Numbered from the stretch's first letter, positions 1 through 10,704 are shown. The stretch is 64,000 nucleotides of DNA from Saccopteryx bilineata (GCF_036850765.1 NC_089495.1:204477847-204541846); one strand, 5' to 3'. A program made the numbers and translations. Notes: generated by a model from the letters alone, not told the origin.

Positions 1-59
1 CAGGTTTGGGTTAGAGGGCAGGGTCTGATCACACCTTCCCAGGCTTCAGGAAGGTGGCT

Positions 60-165
60 TACTACCCTGAGTCCCATTTTACAGATGAGAAGACTGAGGG
101 TCCGAGGATTGGAGTGACAGGTCCAGGGTCACATGGCTTGTGAGAGCAGCCAGAGCCTATTCCAG
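60..165 (+). repeat. MIR SINE fragment
   Basis: The core looks like the MIR block 'cattttacagatgag...actgag' followed by 'ggtcacatggcttgtgag'. It is degenerate and has no visible ends. MIR is an ancient mammal-wide tRNA-derived SINE. Confidence 0.5.
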
Positions 166-900
166 AACCCCACCCACACTCCCCAGGCAAAGGGGGCAGG
201 GGAAGCCCCCCCACCCCAACAGCCTTAACCGGAGAGGCCCAGGTCTTCCTCTGGCTGAGTATCCCCAGAGCCCAGTTTCACTTCTCAAAACATAGACCTA
301 TTTTGGATCCTGCTGACTTCCTTTCTCGCCCATGGCCGTTCGGGCTCTGAAGACGGGCAACCGTAGAATGGACCTGGTGCCCCTGGGCCTTTCCCAATGC
401 CCCTCTTACACCACCGCCCGGAGCCCTCTCCCTGCTCAGCCTGTCCTGGCCCCTTGGGGAGGGCGCTGACCGCAGGGGGGCTAGTCGGAGAGCTCCCCCT
501 CCCCCCACCCCGTGCCTCCGGCCCTGTGAGCCAGCGCAGAAGCCCCGCGCCCAGCCCATTGCTCAGCCTGAACTGGTTGAGGTGAGATGTGTGGGTGGAG
601 GTCCAGCCTTAGCCCCACTGTACCCTGGCCTTGTGACCTCAAGCAGGTCATTTCCCTCCCTGAGCCTCACTGCCCTTCTGCGTGACAGGGGACCAAGGCA
701 GCCTCCCTCCCCAAGAGTTGTCAGAACCAGGAGAGAGCAAGTGGGGGACACCTCCACCCCAGACACTGCTCAGGGTACTGGTGAAGCAAAGGTCATGCCC
801 TCGGGAAGCTGGAATCCTCCTGCTGGGAGAGGGGGGCCCCAGGGCACCCCAGACTAAACAATAGGAATGAGCCAATTAAATGGTGTCTTAGATGCAAATT
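166..900. other. Unique sequence, no gene seen
   Basis: GC-rich unique DNA. A weak antisense MIR piece lies near 600-680 (vertebrate MIR signature 'gtgacctcaagcaggtca'). Short open frames show no family resemblance and no splice-site-bounded exon is recognisable. Confidence 0.4.
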
Positions 901-904
901 AGAG

Positions 905-1560
905 GAAAAAACCAAGCTGAGAAAGGGGTGTGTGCTTAATGGTGGTGGTGGGGGGAGTTGCCATTTTAGATAGGGTTGTCACAAGACACCTCTTGAGAAG
1001 GTGACATCCGATGGCTTGAAAGAGGTGATGGAGCCAGCCCTGCAGACATCTGGGAAAGGGCATTCCAGGCAGAGGGAACAGCATGTGCAAACACCTTGAG
1101 GCCGGGAGGAGAGCGGGCCAGGACTGGACTCCGAGGGCGTGGGGAGCCATGAAAGGCTGCGGAGCAGAGCAGGGACATGATCTGACTTGTGTTTTAGCCG
1201 TTTCCCTCCGGCGGCCTGATGGAGGGTGCATTGCCAGGCCCGGCTGGGGGCAGGGAAGGGCACGTACAAGTCTTGCTGGTGACCAGAGGGTAACAGCAGA
1301 GGGGTGAAAAGTGGTCAGATTCCAGTTATATTGTGAAGGGTAAGCCAAAGGGATTTACTGACCGGATCAGGAGTGGGGGTGGGGTGGGAGAGAAAGGGGG
1401 AGCAAGGAGGACACCCAGGTTTCTGCCCCCAGCGACAGGAAGGATGGAGATAGTGTTTATTGAGATGGGAAGGCTGTAACGTGGGGGCGGCGGGGGGGGG
1501 CAGACTTGAGGGTGGAAATCAAAATTCAGGCTTGGATCTGTTCTGCTGAGGTGCCCGCAG
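905..1560 (-). mobile_element. L2 LINE fragment, antisense
   Basis: The + strand reads as the reverse complement of the L2 3' region. Landmarks are 'gagaaggtgacatc' near 996, 'cattccaggcagaggg' near 1060, 'agcatgtgcaaacacc' near 1080, and a 'tttattgagatggga' stretch near 1456. Several indels show that it is old. It has no coding capacity. Confidence 0.7.
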
Positions 1561-2212
1561 CCCTCTGAGTGGTGAGGTCCAATCAGCAGGTGGGCAGGCG
1601 GGTCTGGAGGCCGGGGGCAGGGGGAGTGGACTGAGCTGCAGTGTCAGCCCACCCTCCGGGGCCTCGCGAGTCCCGCCCTCCTGTGGGCCAGTCGGGCCCT
1701 GGCTGCCAGCTGGGTCACTTAAAGAACTGGAGCCAGGTGGCAGATAGACCTTTCCAGCCCAGTGACTCCCCACTGCTCGGGCCTGGAGGCCACACTCCTA
1801 GCCGGGCCCACCTCCCCAGCAGCCTCTCCCTCCAGCTTGCTGTCCTCAGGTTGTACTTCGGGCCCTTGTCCTTGCTCTGCTGGGTGCCGGTCTGTCCCCT
1901 TCCTGCATGGTGGCCCTGGATGTGACTCATTCTTTTCTTCTGAGCTTCAGCTCCTTCCTCGGTAAAAGGGAGAGCTCGGACTCCTTGAACCCTAAAAACG
2001 GCCCTTGTATTTCCACTCTTGGGGGCTCTGGGAGCCACTAAGAAGCTGCCCTTCTCTGCTCTGTTCGCACCTGGTTGGACCTTGGGCGAGACGCTCCGTG
2101 TTCCCACGGCCCTTGGTCTTACCTGCCTTCTGAGGTCTGCAGCAGGTGCTGAGTGCTGGAGGAGGGGAAACACGGTCCCGGAGGAGAGTCGGGATTCAGA
2201 CAGACCCGGGTG
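1561..2212. other. Unique sequence, no gene seen
   Basis: No repeat family recognised apart from a short MIR-like antisense stretch near 1940-1985. No exon is supported. Confidence 0.4.
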
Positions 2213-2220
2213 GCCTAGGG

Positions 2221-2548
2221 CAGGGGTCCCCAAACTACGGCCCGCGGGCCACATGCGGCCCCCTGAGGCCATTTATCCACCCCGCTGCACTTCCAGAAGG
2301 GGCACTTCTTTCATTGGTGGTCAGTGAGAGGAGCATAGTTCCCATTGAAATACTGGTCAGTTTGTTGATTTAAATTTACTTGTTCTTTATTTTAAATACT
2401 GTATTTGTTCCCATTTTGTTTTTTTACTTTAAAATAAGGTATGTGCAGTGTGCATAGAGATTTGTTCATAGTTTTTTTATAGTCCGGCCCTCCAATGGTC
2501 TGAGGGACAGTGAACTGGCCCCCTCTGTAAAAAGTTTGGGGACCCCTG
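2221..2548. mobile_element. Non-autonomous hAT-type DNA transposon (328 bp)
   Basis: The ends are a perfect 16-bp terminal inverted repeat, CAGGGGTCCCCAAACT at 2221-2236 and its reverse complement at 2533-2548. The element is flanked by an exact 8-bp target-site duplication, GCCTAGGG, at 2213-2220 and 2549-2556. An 8-bp duplication with CAG...CTG ends is diagnostic of the hAT superfamily. The interior is AT-rich with GC-rich subterminal blocks and encodes no transposase, so it must have been mobilised in trans. The termini do not match what I recall of the SPIN family. The exact subfamily is unknown. Confidence 0.9.
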
Positions 2549-2564
2549 GCCTAGGGCAAGTTCC

Positions 2565-2640
2565 TGGCCTGCTCTGAGACTCAGTTTCCTCGCCTGTAGA
2601 ATGGGGCTTGTGATTGTTGGGAGACCTGGCAACCCTAGAG
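2565..2640 (-). repeat. MIR fragment, antisense
   Basis: Short 'gagactcagtttcctcgcc' plus 'tgtagaatgggg' block, the reverse complement of the MIR core. It lies just outside the hAT target duplication. Confidence 0.5.
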
Positions 2641-3295
2641 CAGGGTGCCTGGCACCCACTCAGCGCCGGCTAGGGGCCTGTCCTGGGTGCCCTATGGGGA
2701 TGAGAGACCGTCCTGGCCCTCACGGTTTGCCCAATGGGCACTAGGCATAGAGTGTGACCACCAACCAGGGCACACCCAGGATCTCGCTCCAGCAGCTGCT
2801 GGGCTTCTACCACCCACACCCAGTCCTCAGCCTACAAGGCCTAAGCCAGGTCCTCCCTGCAGGAGGTCACTCCCCAGGCCAACCCATCCCTCTTCATCCT
2901 TGGGCCTCTGGGCCCTTCAGAGCCAGACTGTTACCAGAGCAGGCTCTGGGCATGAGGCCCACGTCTGCAGGTTCACAAGCTGTGGGACGTGGACAGATCA
3001 CTTGCCTAGGCCTTGGTTTTCACATCTGTAAACGGGGATGCTGTCAAAGTCGGCTTCCTGGGGGGGGGAGGGAAGGATAGGGATTCAGCAGATTACACAG
3101 CACTAAAATCTGTTTGGTATGATCACTGAAGCCCTTCTCATACATTCTCCCCAGGGGACCTGAGGGCAAGAGGCGGAAGCCGTTCCCTGGGTATGTGAAG
3201 AGGGATGAATCACTTCCTCCTGCTCTAGCCAGGTTGGCTCTCCGCTCACATGTCTTAGAAGTTGCCCCCGACCACCCCTCGCTTTGTGCTATCTG
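2641..3295. other. Unique sequence, no gene seen
   Basis: No exon recognised. A weak antisense MIR-like piece ends near 3030 and a G-run lies at 3061-3069. Confidence 0.35.
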
Positions 3296-3299
3296 TGTG

Positions 3300-3430
3300 C
3301 TAGCCCAGCTTTCCTCCGTGTTCCACAGAGGCACAGAGAGGTCAAGTGCCCCAGCCAAGGTCACACAGCTGGAGAGTGGTAGAGCGGGGGTTCAGGTAGC
3401 CAAGGCTGTGCCAATGCTCACACCCTTAGG
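3300..3430 (+). repeat. MIR fragment
   Basis: 'gcacagagaggtcaagtgcc' followed by 'caaggtcacacagctggaga' is the conserved MIR core in sense orientation. Confidence 0.65.
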
Positions 3431-4028
3431 GTGCTCGCCCGCCCCATGCACTCCCAGAGGTCACCCTGTGGTATTACTCAACATCTGAAGCCACAAGGTC
3501 AGCCCGGGGTTAACCTCAGGGATCCTCTCCCTCAGCCCAGCAGGACAAAGGTTCTGTGAGTTCAGAAACCACAGTGCCCACTCCAACATCCTGCTGCCTA
3601 GCCAGGAGAGCCTTGGGCTAGTCCTCCCCCTCCCTCCTTGCCTCAGTTTCCCCCTCTGTCAAACGGAGACTAGAAGACCCGTCCACCCTTGCTAACCCTG
3701 GGGTCCCGCCTCAGCCCTGTCACGGCTTGTTGTGTGGCCCTCCTCCGGCAAGCACGACCCTCAGGGCGGCTTCCTTGCTCTGCTAAGCAGAGCTGACGAC
3801 AGTGACCTTTCCCGAGCTCTCAGGGTGGCCGGGGGAGCCCCACAGGGGCCCAGGTGTGGGCGTGAGCTGCCCACAGAACTCCCAGCCCATCCCTGAAGGT
3901 GGGGCCTGACAGCAGCTCAGCTCCTGACAGAGAGCGGGGAGGGCACCCATCTGTCCACCTGTCCACCCATCCATCCGTTTTTTTCTAACTTAACTGACAT
4001 ATGTGCTCCCTCTTCCCTTTTATTCTTT
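3431..4028. other. Unique sequence, no gene seen
   Basis: No recognisable gene. A short (CCAT)n-like stretch lies near 3955-3978. Confidence 0.35.
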
Positions 4029-4214
4029 TTCAATTTTATTTATTGATTTTTAGAGAGAAGAGAGACAAAGGGTGGGGGGAGAAACAGGAAGCATCAACTC
4101 ATAATAGTTGCTTCCTGGATGTGCCTTGACCAGGCAAGCCCAGGGTTTTGAACCGGCAACTTCAGCGTCGCCGGTTGATGCTTTATCCACTCACTGCGCC
4201 ACCGCAAGTCAGGC
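4029..4214 (-). mobile_element. Bat-type tRNA-derived SINE
   Basis: On the minus strand it starts 'GCCTGACTTGCGGTGGCGCA' (A-box region), has the B-box-like GGTTCAAAACC at about 4147-4157, the body motif 'CTTGCCTGGTCAAGGCACAT', and an AT-rich tail ending near 4029. It is moderately diverged and sits at the edge of an antisense L2. Confidence 0.85.
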
Positions 4215-4215
4215 C

Positions 4216-4600
4216 TCTATCCATCCATCCATTTCATAGTTATTTGTTGAGCATCTACTCTGTGCCAGGCCCTGCACTGGGCACTGGGAACATAACTAGG
4301 ACCAGGACAGACCCAGTGCCTGTCCTCATAGAATTCACAGCCTGGGGGAGAAGAGACATCAACAAGGAGATCAGCTAAGTGTGAAAGGCACAAATGGTTA
4401 GGTATTGCAAAGAAGGGGTATTGGGGAGTACCCTCCACGAGAAGTGAGTCCTGGGGGGGGGAAGACCTTGGGGAGGGGTTTCCTGGAGTGAAAATTCAGC
4501 TGAGGGCTGTCAGATCAGTTGGAGGTAATTAGGTGAATTTGTGGCAAGGGGGGAGGGTTTGAGCAAAGGCCTTGGGGTGGGAGGGAGTGACACGTTCAGG
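4216..4600 (-). mobile_element. L2 LINE 3' end, antisense
   Basis: 'tatttgttgagcatctactc' with 'tgtgccaggccctgcactgg' is the reverse complement of the L2 3' terminus, followed by the 'cctcatagaattcacagcct' block. The similarity decays to the right. Confidence 0.65.
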
Positions 4601-5007
4601 GTCACGTGGCTTGTGACAGGGGCCTGAGACCATTCTCAAGGCCCTGGCAGACTCAAGGGAACAAAGGAGGTTCCATGTACCGGCAACCCAGGGCTGGCCT
4701 GGAGGTTAGGGAGCAGGGGCGAGGCCGTCCTGGTGTCCTGGGACAGTCATGGGTTTCACAGTTTCAGGAGCGAAGGGACCTTGTAATCTGTCCGCGCTCA
4801 TTATGGTGCGGACAGGGAAACTGAGATGCAGCGGGATAAAGGACAGGTGCAAGGTTAAAGCAAGTTGGGGGCAGACCAGAGTTGGAACCCATACTCCTCA
4901 ACATTTCCCAAGGCTCTTTCTGCCCTGGAGAGCGGCCCAGGAGAAAGGGGACAAAAGCAAACATTAATTTAGCATCTAGTATGGGACCCAGAGCCCTGTG
5001 CATGTGT

Positions 5008-5010
<3 letters not shown>
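4601..5010. other. Unique sequence
   Basis: No gene seen. A MIR-like core ('cagggaaactgagatgcagc') lies near 4813-4840. Confidence 0.35.

Positions 5011-5054
<44 letters not shown>
5011..5054. repeat. (CA)22 microsatellite
   Basis: An uninterrupted CA dinucleotide tract of 44 bp, preceded by a short TG stretch. It is probably length-polymorphic. Confidence 0.98.
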
Positions 5055-5055
<1 letters not shown>

Positions 5056-5098
5056 TTCCCTGGCCTAAGGCCAGGCCCTTGGCCCTGGGAATTCCTTC

Positions 5099-5120
5099 AA
5101 AAAAAAAAAAAAAAAAAAAA
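5099..5120. repeat. Poly(A) tract, A22
   Basis: Pure A run with no recognisable retroelement body upstream and no convincing target duplication, unlike the poly(A) at 37055-37077. Confidence 0.95.
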
Positions 5121-5174
5121 GGAAAGGAACCTAGGGAGGTCATTTGATTGGCCCGCTGCCACTGGCCTCAAGGC

Positions 5175-5340
5175 CTCATGCTATTATCTCATTTAAAATC
5201 CTCTGTGGTGAATAGAATTATAACCCCCATTTTGTAGATGAGTAAACCAAGGGAAAGAGAAAGTAAGGCACTGACCAACAGTCCCACAGGATTCATCAGC
5301 TAAAGCTGTCTTGACTTCCAGTTTCGTGCTCTTTCTGAGG
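5175..5340 (+). repeat. MIR fragment
   Basis: 'attatctcatttaaaatcct' followed by 'cccccattttgtagatgagt' is a MIR core in sense orientation. Confidence 0.65.
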
Positions 5341-6140
5341 TCACGCATAGCCCAGGGACGAGCAATCTGGCAAGGAGGAAGTCCTTCCTGCTGTCTAACT
5401 GAAATCTCTCCTGCTGTATAGTATGTCACCTTCCCTTTGTTTGGGTGGCTGAAGATGCAGAGTAGTGTGATTGTTCTCATGGTCCCTGACTATCATCTTG
5501 GAGGAGACAGAGCTGGGGGATAGGAGACTCAGACACCCCCCTCCACCATGGATCTGAACCCAGGGTGCTGGATTGCTTGGTGAGGTGGGGAAGGTAGCCA
5601 GATCAGTTGCCATTGGGGCCTTCCCTTTGAGGATAATTTCTGGGAAACCTCTAGAAAGAACTCCCGGGGGAAGAAGTCCTTTTGGATTGCCCCAAGGACA
5701 CACAGTTGCCCCGGGATGCAGCTGCCCACGGGCTATGCGGCCAGCAACCCGGGGGACCCAAGGCCTCAAATCCACCCCCGTGGCCAGAGGCGGCCTTGCG
5801 TTTCCTCCACACACATGCCCGTTCGACTTGCTTGTCAGAAACCACTCAACAAAATCCAATTTATAGAGCCAATATGAAATAGAAGAAAATCCCTCTAAAC
5901 AACAACAACAAAAAGTCTTTTTTTCAAATCAGGGAGAAGGAAGGCTCAATAGCCGGACATCCAGGCACGCAGGCCCCGCGCGGAGACCCAGATGCAAACC
6001 CTGTGGAGGTGCGCCCGGCCCAGACCTGGCATGTAGTTGGCATCTGTTCTCCAGGGAGACCCACAGCTTCCCCAAAATGTCAGGGTTCGTTCGGTGTGCC
6101 CAATCTTTCCTGAGAAAGCGGAGGTCGTGGACATGCCGGC
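5341..6140. other. Unique sequence, no gene seen
   Basis: No repeat family identified with confidence. Short open frames on both strands lack any recognisable domain. Confidence 0.35.
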
Positions 6141-6144
6141 AGCC

Positions 6145-6345
6145 GATTACTGAAGGGCCGCTCTGTGCTAGGCACTGTGCTCAGTGCTTCTGCCTGGGCG
6201 ACATCACTTGGACCCCGCAGCAACCCGTCAGGTAAGTGCTGTCATTGCCAGCACCTTACAGAGGAGGAAACCGAAACTCAGAGCGGTTAAGTCACTTGGC
6301 CGAGGTCACACAGCTGGTGACAGTGGCCTCCAGAGCTCTCCAGGG
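6145..6345 (+). repeat. MIR SINE, relatively complete
   Basis: Holds the 'tgtgctaggcactgtgctca' block and the core 'cagaggaggaaaccgaaact' leading into 'aggtcacacagctggtgaca', all in consensus order. It is among the better-preserved MIR copies here. Confidence 0.75.
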
Positions 6346-6715
6346 GTGAGGTGCACCAGAAAGGGCCTGAGGGGTGGAAGGGAGAGGCGCAGGGGGCAGA
6401 GGAGGGCTCATGGGGTGAGGGCGCAGGAGGCTGCCCCCAGGCCCAGGTCTGCGGCCAGCTGCCTCGGTGAGCCCCGAGCCCTCTCAGGACTGAGGTCCCT
6501 CCATTCCTGAAGCAGCCATCAAGTAAGATGACTGAGAGCTGGTGTCTGGGTTCCCAGAGTCCGCGAGCAAATCAGAGGCCCTGAGAAGTCCTCGAGTAAC
6601 AACAGCAACACCGCCAGTGAGCGGGTAATTTGAAGAGCTGACCAGCAGAAATAGTTCCCTCATGGCTCACGGAGCCTCAAGGCGGACTGACCTGGAGTTC
6701 AGCCCCGGTCAGTTT
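6346..6715. other. Unique sequence
   Basis: No gene or repeat recognised. Purine-rich around 6360-6420. Confidence 0.3.
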
Positions 6716-7960
6716 GTTCGTCAGTCGACAACTATTCATTGGCCCTTGGAGAGATAAGACATGAAGAAGACATGACCGTATCTTTGAGGAGTTCCTCGTC
6801 TGGGGAGAAGGTAGTCCAGCGGAAGACAACAACCATCCTACCCGGCCAGTGGTCTGAGTGAGACCAACGGGGGAAGTTGAGGTGCCGGCGGGGGGCGGGG
6901 GGCGGGGGCAGGGAAGAGACATTCCATCTCCCCTGGGGTATCGAGGGAAGTATGGCAGACAGGGTGAAGTCAGGTGGGGTTTTGAAGGACAAGTAGAAGT
7001 TCTCCAGGGAGAAAATCGGGGGTGAGGGCGGTGACGGCAGGCAGTCCCAGGGAGGGGAGCAGCAGATGTAAGTCATCGTCACGTAAAGCATCTGTTGTGC
7101 AGCAGAATGGAGACCTCAGTATGGTTGGCACAGAGAGGACCAGGTTGGCCCAGGACAGTGAAAGGCCTTGAATGCTAAGACTTGATTTGGGGGAACAGCA
7201 GAACTCATAATTGAGGGAAGAGACCCTCTGGGTTGGGGTGCAGGGGGAAACCTACCGGCCAGTGAGGTGGTTGGGACAGCTCTCCGGGCCAGGCCGGAGG
7301 AGGCCCGTCGGCAATGAACAGATAGGGCGTCTGACCGGGGTCCCTGGGTCGCAAGCCAGGCGGCACAGAGAGACCCGAGTGAGAACAGGAGGGGCTCTCA
7401 GGCACAGCCGAAGCCAGGGGCCCAGTGGTACTACCAGAAGCCTGGCCACCATCCTCGTGGTCAGGCAGATGCGGCGTTTTCAGTGGCCAGGGTTCGGGTC
7501 GGCTACGTGCCCTGAATACAGGAAAGGGGCAGTTTCTCAGAGGGATTTCAGCTTACCAGGACAACAACGGTGCCAGGCGGGGGAAAGCCACAGCTGATCA
7601 CTTCGGATAGTGAGGGCAGCGGCTTTCAGAAGAGGATGGGTCCGTGCCCAGCCCAGGCACGGAGGCCGAGGCAGTAACTGAGGGCTTACAGTCGGGGCAG
7701 GCTTCCTAGAGGAAACGGCCCCGGAGGAGAGCTGAGCCGTGGGCAGGAGGGGTCTGCGAGCACAGGGGGATGGAGGCGGTAGTGAGAAGATGTGTTCTGG
7801 GAACAGCGAGCCTGCCGGGCCCAGGGAGCTGGTGAAGGGGAGGGCAGGGCCCGGAAGCTGCAACTGCGTCTTAGGGGCCCTTGTATGCCAGGCCCCTCGG
7901 CCCCAGCTGGCCAGGCAGGGGTCAACAGTGGCTTCAGTGCTCAGCAACGCCACTCAGGGA
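6716..7960 (-). mobile_element. Degenerate L2 LINE, antisense (tentative)
   Basis: Scattered L2-like antisense blocks: 'gaaaggccttgaatgctaag' near 7159 and 'caggcttcctagaggaaac' near 7699. It is heavily diverged, so boundaries and continuity are uncertain. Confidence 0.45.
6890..6913 (+). promoter_or_regulatory. Canonical G-quadruplex motif
   Basis: Four G runs of 6, 6, 5 and 3 separated by loops of 1, 1 and 2 nt. Such very short loops favour a stable parallel quadruplex. No promoter is recognisable next to it. Confidence 0.75.
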
Positions 7961-8925
7961 AGCCCAGAGCCTGGCCAGGCCCTCAGGACGCCAGAATGCC
8001 CACCAGCCCCTCACTGGGCCCCTCCACTCTTCCGAGCGGGCATGCCCACCACGCTCCAACACGTGCTCTTCCCCGCCTGCGAGCCGTGGGAAACACACTG
8101 CCTCCCGCCCAGCACACTGTCCCTCTTTGGGGTCTTCATGCTCTGAAGGCCAGGGAAAGGCCTTGGTTGCAGGAAGCCTTCCGGGAACTGGGCCTCCTCT
8201 CACTTTTGAACTCCCAGTTCTCTCTCTTTAGTTTAGTTTAATTTTCTTTCTTTCTTTCTTTCTTTTTGGCATGCCCCTTTAGCCCAGCCAGCCTGAGGGG
8301 GCAGGGTGGCAGCAGCGTGTGCCTGGGCCTGGGAACGGGTCCGATCTGGCTTCAGATTCTCCCTCAACCCCACACGGGCTGTGTGACCTCGAGCACATCA
8401 TTGGACCTCTCCTTGGTGACACTCCATGGCCTGTAAGATACGGACAAGACCTCGCTGAGGCCTCCACGTGGTTATATGTACAGACTTCCTGGCACGCAGT
8501 AGGCCCTCCCTGAGCTGTCACTCTTCCTGTGCTTGTTGCAATTATGAATTGTGTCCCACGCACCCTCTAAGATGCTCAGGGCAGGCAGGGAACGCACCTG
8601 TTTCTTCCGGGTCTCTCAATGCCTGTCACACAGTAGGGTACCTGTAAGGGCTGACCTGCCAGTTTTCCTGGGCTGTGCAGACCCCACTCTGCCCACCCCA
8701 CACTGCTTGGTGAGGCTGGGCGTAGTAGGCCCTGCTAACCCACACCTGCTCCCTGACGCTGACCCGGCAAGCTGCTAGGTGCCAGCGTCCAGCATCAATA
8801 AATTACTGGCGAGTTCAGGTGACGGGACAGATCCAGTGTCAGCTTCCTCTGGGTCCTGCAGGAAGGCTTAGGCCCTGGGGATCCCCCTCCACACGCCTCC
8901 CCAACTAAGGGCTCTATCAGAATAA
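7961..8925. other. Mostly unique sequence
   Basis: Contains a (TTTC)5 microsatellite near 8243-8266 and an antisense MIR-like fragment near 8345-8500 ('gggctgtgtgacctcgagca'). No gene seen. Confidence 0.4.
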
Positions 8926-8929
8926 CGGC

Positions 8930-9085
8930 TGTTCTCACGGCACCTACTGTGTGCCAGGTCCCATCTGTGTACTTTGTACCGCATTTGATTGACGTCTCAC
9001 AGCGATTCTGCAAAGTCAGTACTAGCTCCATTTGACAGATGAGGGAACTGAGGCTCAGTGAAGGGAAGTAACTTGCAATAGACAG
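8930..9085 (+). repeat. MIR fragment
   Basis: 'cacctactgtgtgccaggtc' followed by 'ccatttgacagatgagggaa' and 'ctgaggctcagtgaaggg'. Its right end abuts a younger SINE. Confidence 0.75.
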
Positions 9086-9102
9086 AATTAATAACATAAT
9101 AA

Positions 9103-9285
9103 GGCCCTGGCTGGATAGCTCCTTTGGTTAGAGCATTGTCCTGAAGCCCAGAGGTTGCTGGTTCGATCCCCAGTCAGGGCATATAAAGGAACGGATTGAT
9201 GTTCTTATCTCTCTCTCTCTCCTTCTCCCTCTCCCTCTTCCTCTCTGGCTAAAATCAGTAAATAAAAAATTTTCGGAAAAAAAAA
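9103..9285 (+). mobile_element. Bat-type tRNA-derived SINE
   Basis: Starts GGCCCTGGCTGGATAGCTCC, has the B box GGTTCGATCCC at about 9160, then a CT-rich block and an A-rich tail ending at 9285. It abuts a young L1 tail on its right. Confidence 0.85.
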
Positions 9286-9289
9286 TGGG

Positions 9290-9469
9290 AGGGAGAGGGG
9301 CACAAAGAAAACTAGATAGAAGGTGACGGAGGACAATCTGACTTTGGGTGATGGGTATGCAACATAATTGATCGACAAGATAACCTGGACATGTTTTCTT
9401 TGAACATATGTACCCTGATTTATTGATGTCACCCTAGTAAAATTAATAAAAAAAATAACAGAATAAAAA
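9290..9469 (+). mobile_element. 5'-truncated L1, 3' UTR only, bat type
   Basis: 'gactttgggtgatgggtatg' followed by 'tattgatgtcaccctagtaa' and an A-rich end is the 3' UTR of recent bat L1 elements. Only about 180 bp survive, so it has no coding capacity. Confidence 0.75.
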
Positions 9470-9537
9470 GGTTCCTTCCTTTTCAATTCGATGTATATTG
9501 TCCTGGATCTCATGGCAATTTTTAGTTATTACACATG

Positions 9538-9590
9538 AACGCACACACGCACACATGCACTCGCGCGCACGCGCCCACACACACACTTGG
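9538..9590. repeat. Alternating purine-pyrimidine (CA/CG) tract
   Basis: Degenerate CA repeat mixed with CGCGCG, ending in ACACACAC. Alternating sequence of this kind can adopt Z-DNA. Confidence 0.9.
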
Positions 9591-9786
9591 GGGATAATCT
9601 CATAATATAAATGAACTTCATTCATTTATTCAACCGAATATGTATTGAACACTCACTCTGGACCAGTTGTTCCAGATGGTGGAGATACTTGTCCTTTTGA
9701 ACATACATTCCTGTATGTGAAATAAACAGGCAAATACATATTATAACTGGAGGAGGTGCTGAGTCTGTGAATAGAGTCACAGGGGA

Positions 9787-10166
9787 TTATTATTATTATT
9801 TTTTTATTTTTTTATTTTTCTGAAGCTGGAAACGGGGAGAGACAGACAGACTCCCGCATGCGCCCAACCAGGATCCACCCGGCACGCCCACCAGGGGGCG
9901 ACACTCTGCCCCTCCGGGGCGTCGCTCTATTGCGACCAGAGCCACTCTAGCGCCTGAGGCAGAGGCCAAGGAGCCATCCCCAGCGCCCGGGCCATCTTTG
10001 CTCCAATGGAGCCTCGGAGGGAGGGGAAGAGAGAGACAGAGAGGAAGGAGAGAGAGAGGGGTGGAGAAGCAGATGAGCGCTTCTCCTGTGTGCCCTGGCC
10101 GGGATTGAACCCGGGACTCCTGCACGCCAGGCTGACGCTCTACCACTGAGCCAACCGGCCAGGGCC
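9787..10166 (-). mobile_element. Full-length long-form bat SINE
   Basis: The minus strand begins GGCCCTGGCCGGTTGGCTCA, with a B-box-like GGTTCAATCCC, then the long SINE body and a poly(A) seen as the T-rich left end. It carries a CTCF-like core, CCCACCAGGGGGCG, at 9887-9900 on the + strand. It is the same family as the copy at 50143-50542. Confidence 0.92.
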
Positions 10167-10358
10167 TATTTCATTTTTAATTTTTATTTATTTACTGTTT
10201 TTGGAAGGGCGGGGAGAGAGAGAGAGAAACATGGATTTGTTGTTCCTCTCATCACGCACCCATTGGTGGATTCCACATGCACCCTGACCAGGGATTAAAA
10301 CTGGAACCGTGGCACCTCAGAATGATGCTCCAACCAGTTGACCTACCCAGCCAGGGCT
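10167..10358 (-). mobile_element. Older, diverged bat-type SINE
   Basis: The minus strand begins near CCAGCCCTGGCTGGGTAGGT and ends in an AT-rich tail directly against the preceding SINE. It is more diverged, so it was probably in place when the neighbouring SINE landed in or beside its tail. Confidence 0.8.
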
Positions 10359-10445
10359 GGGAGACTATTTTTGAAAGGTCAGTCTAGGAGGACTTCTCTG
10401 AGGAGGCGACATTGGAATGAAATTCTTAGTTTTTGGAAAGGAGAG

Positions 10446-10690
10446 ATCCTGGACTCAAGGAGTTCTCAGACTGTGAGGCAGACAGATTTCCCCACTTGGT
10501 ATGGTTCCACAGGCACCGTGGCAGGGGCCCCTGGAGGTGTGGGGACACTTTTCTCCTTCCCCTTGTCTTTGCCCTGAGTGCCTCTGTCCAAGGAACCCTT
10601 AGGGTAGGGCTTCTCAAAGATGCTCGTCTAAGCCCCCGTCGTGTGACCTTACAGCAGCACCTTTCTGTTTTTCAACTCTCGACCCATTTG
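10446..10690. other. Unique sequence
   Basis: No gene or repeat recognised. Confidence 0.3.
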
Positions 10691-10704
10691 TCCTAATTTT
10701 TTCA

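Larger units (their letters stand above)
9612..10445 (-). mobile_element. L2 LINE, antisense, split by two SINEs
   Basis: The left part (9612-9786) is the L2 3' terminus in reverse ('cattcatttattcaaccgaa', 'tattgaacactcactctgga'). The right part (10359-10445) continues with 'cttctctgaggaggcgacat'. The 572 bp between are two SINEs, which dates the L2 as older than both. Confidence 0.7.

Noticed and set aside
2221..2548. SPIN family assignment for the hAT element
   Set aside because: The termini CAGGGGTCCCCAAACT do not fit the SPIN ends as I recall them, so only the superfamily is claimed.
5099..5120. Second orphan poly(A) insertion
   Set aside because: No flanking direct repeat could be found, unlike 37043-37089.
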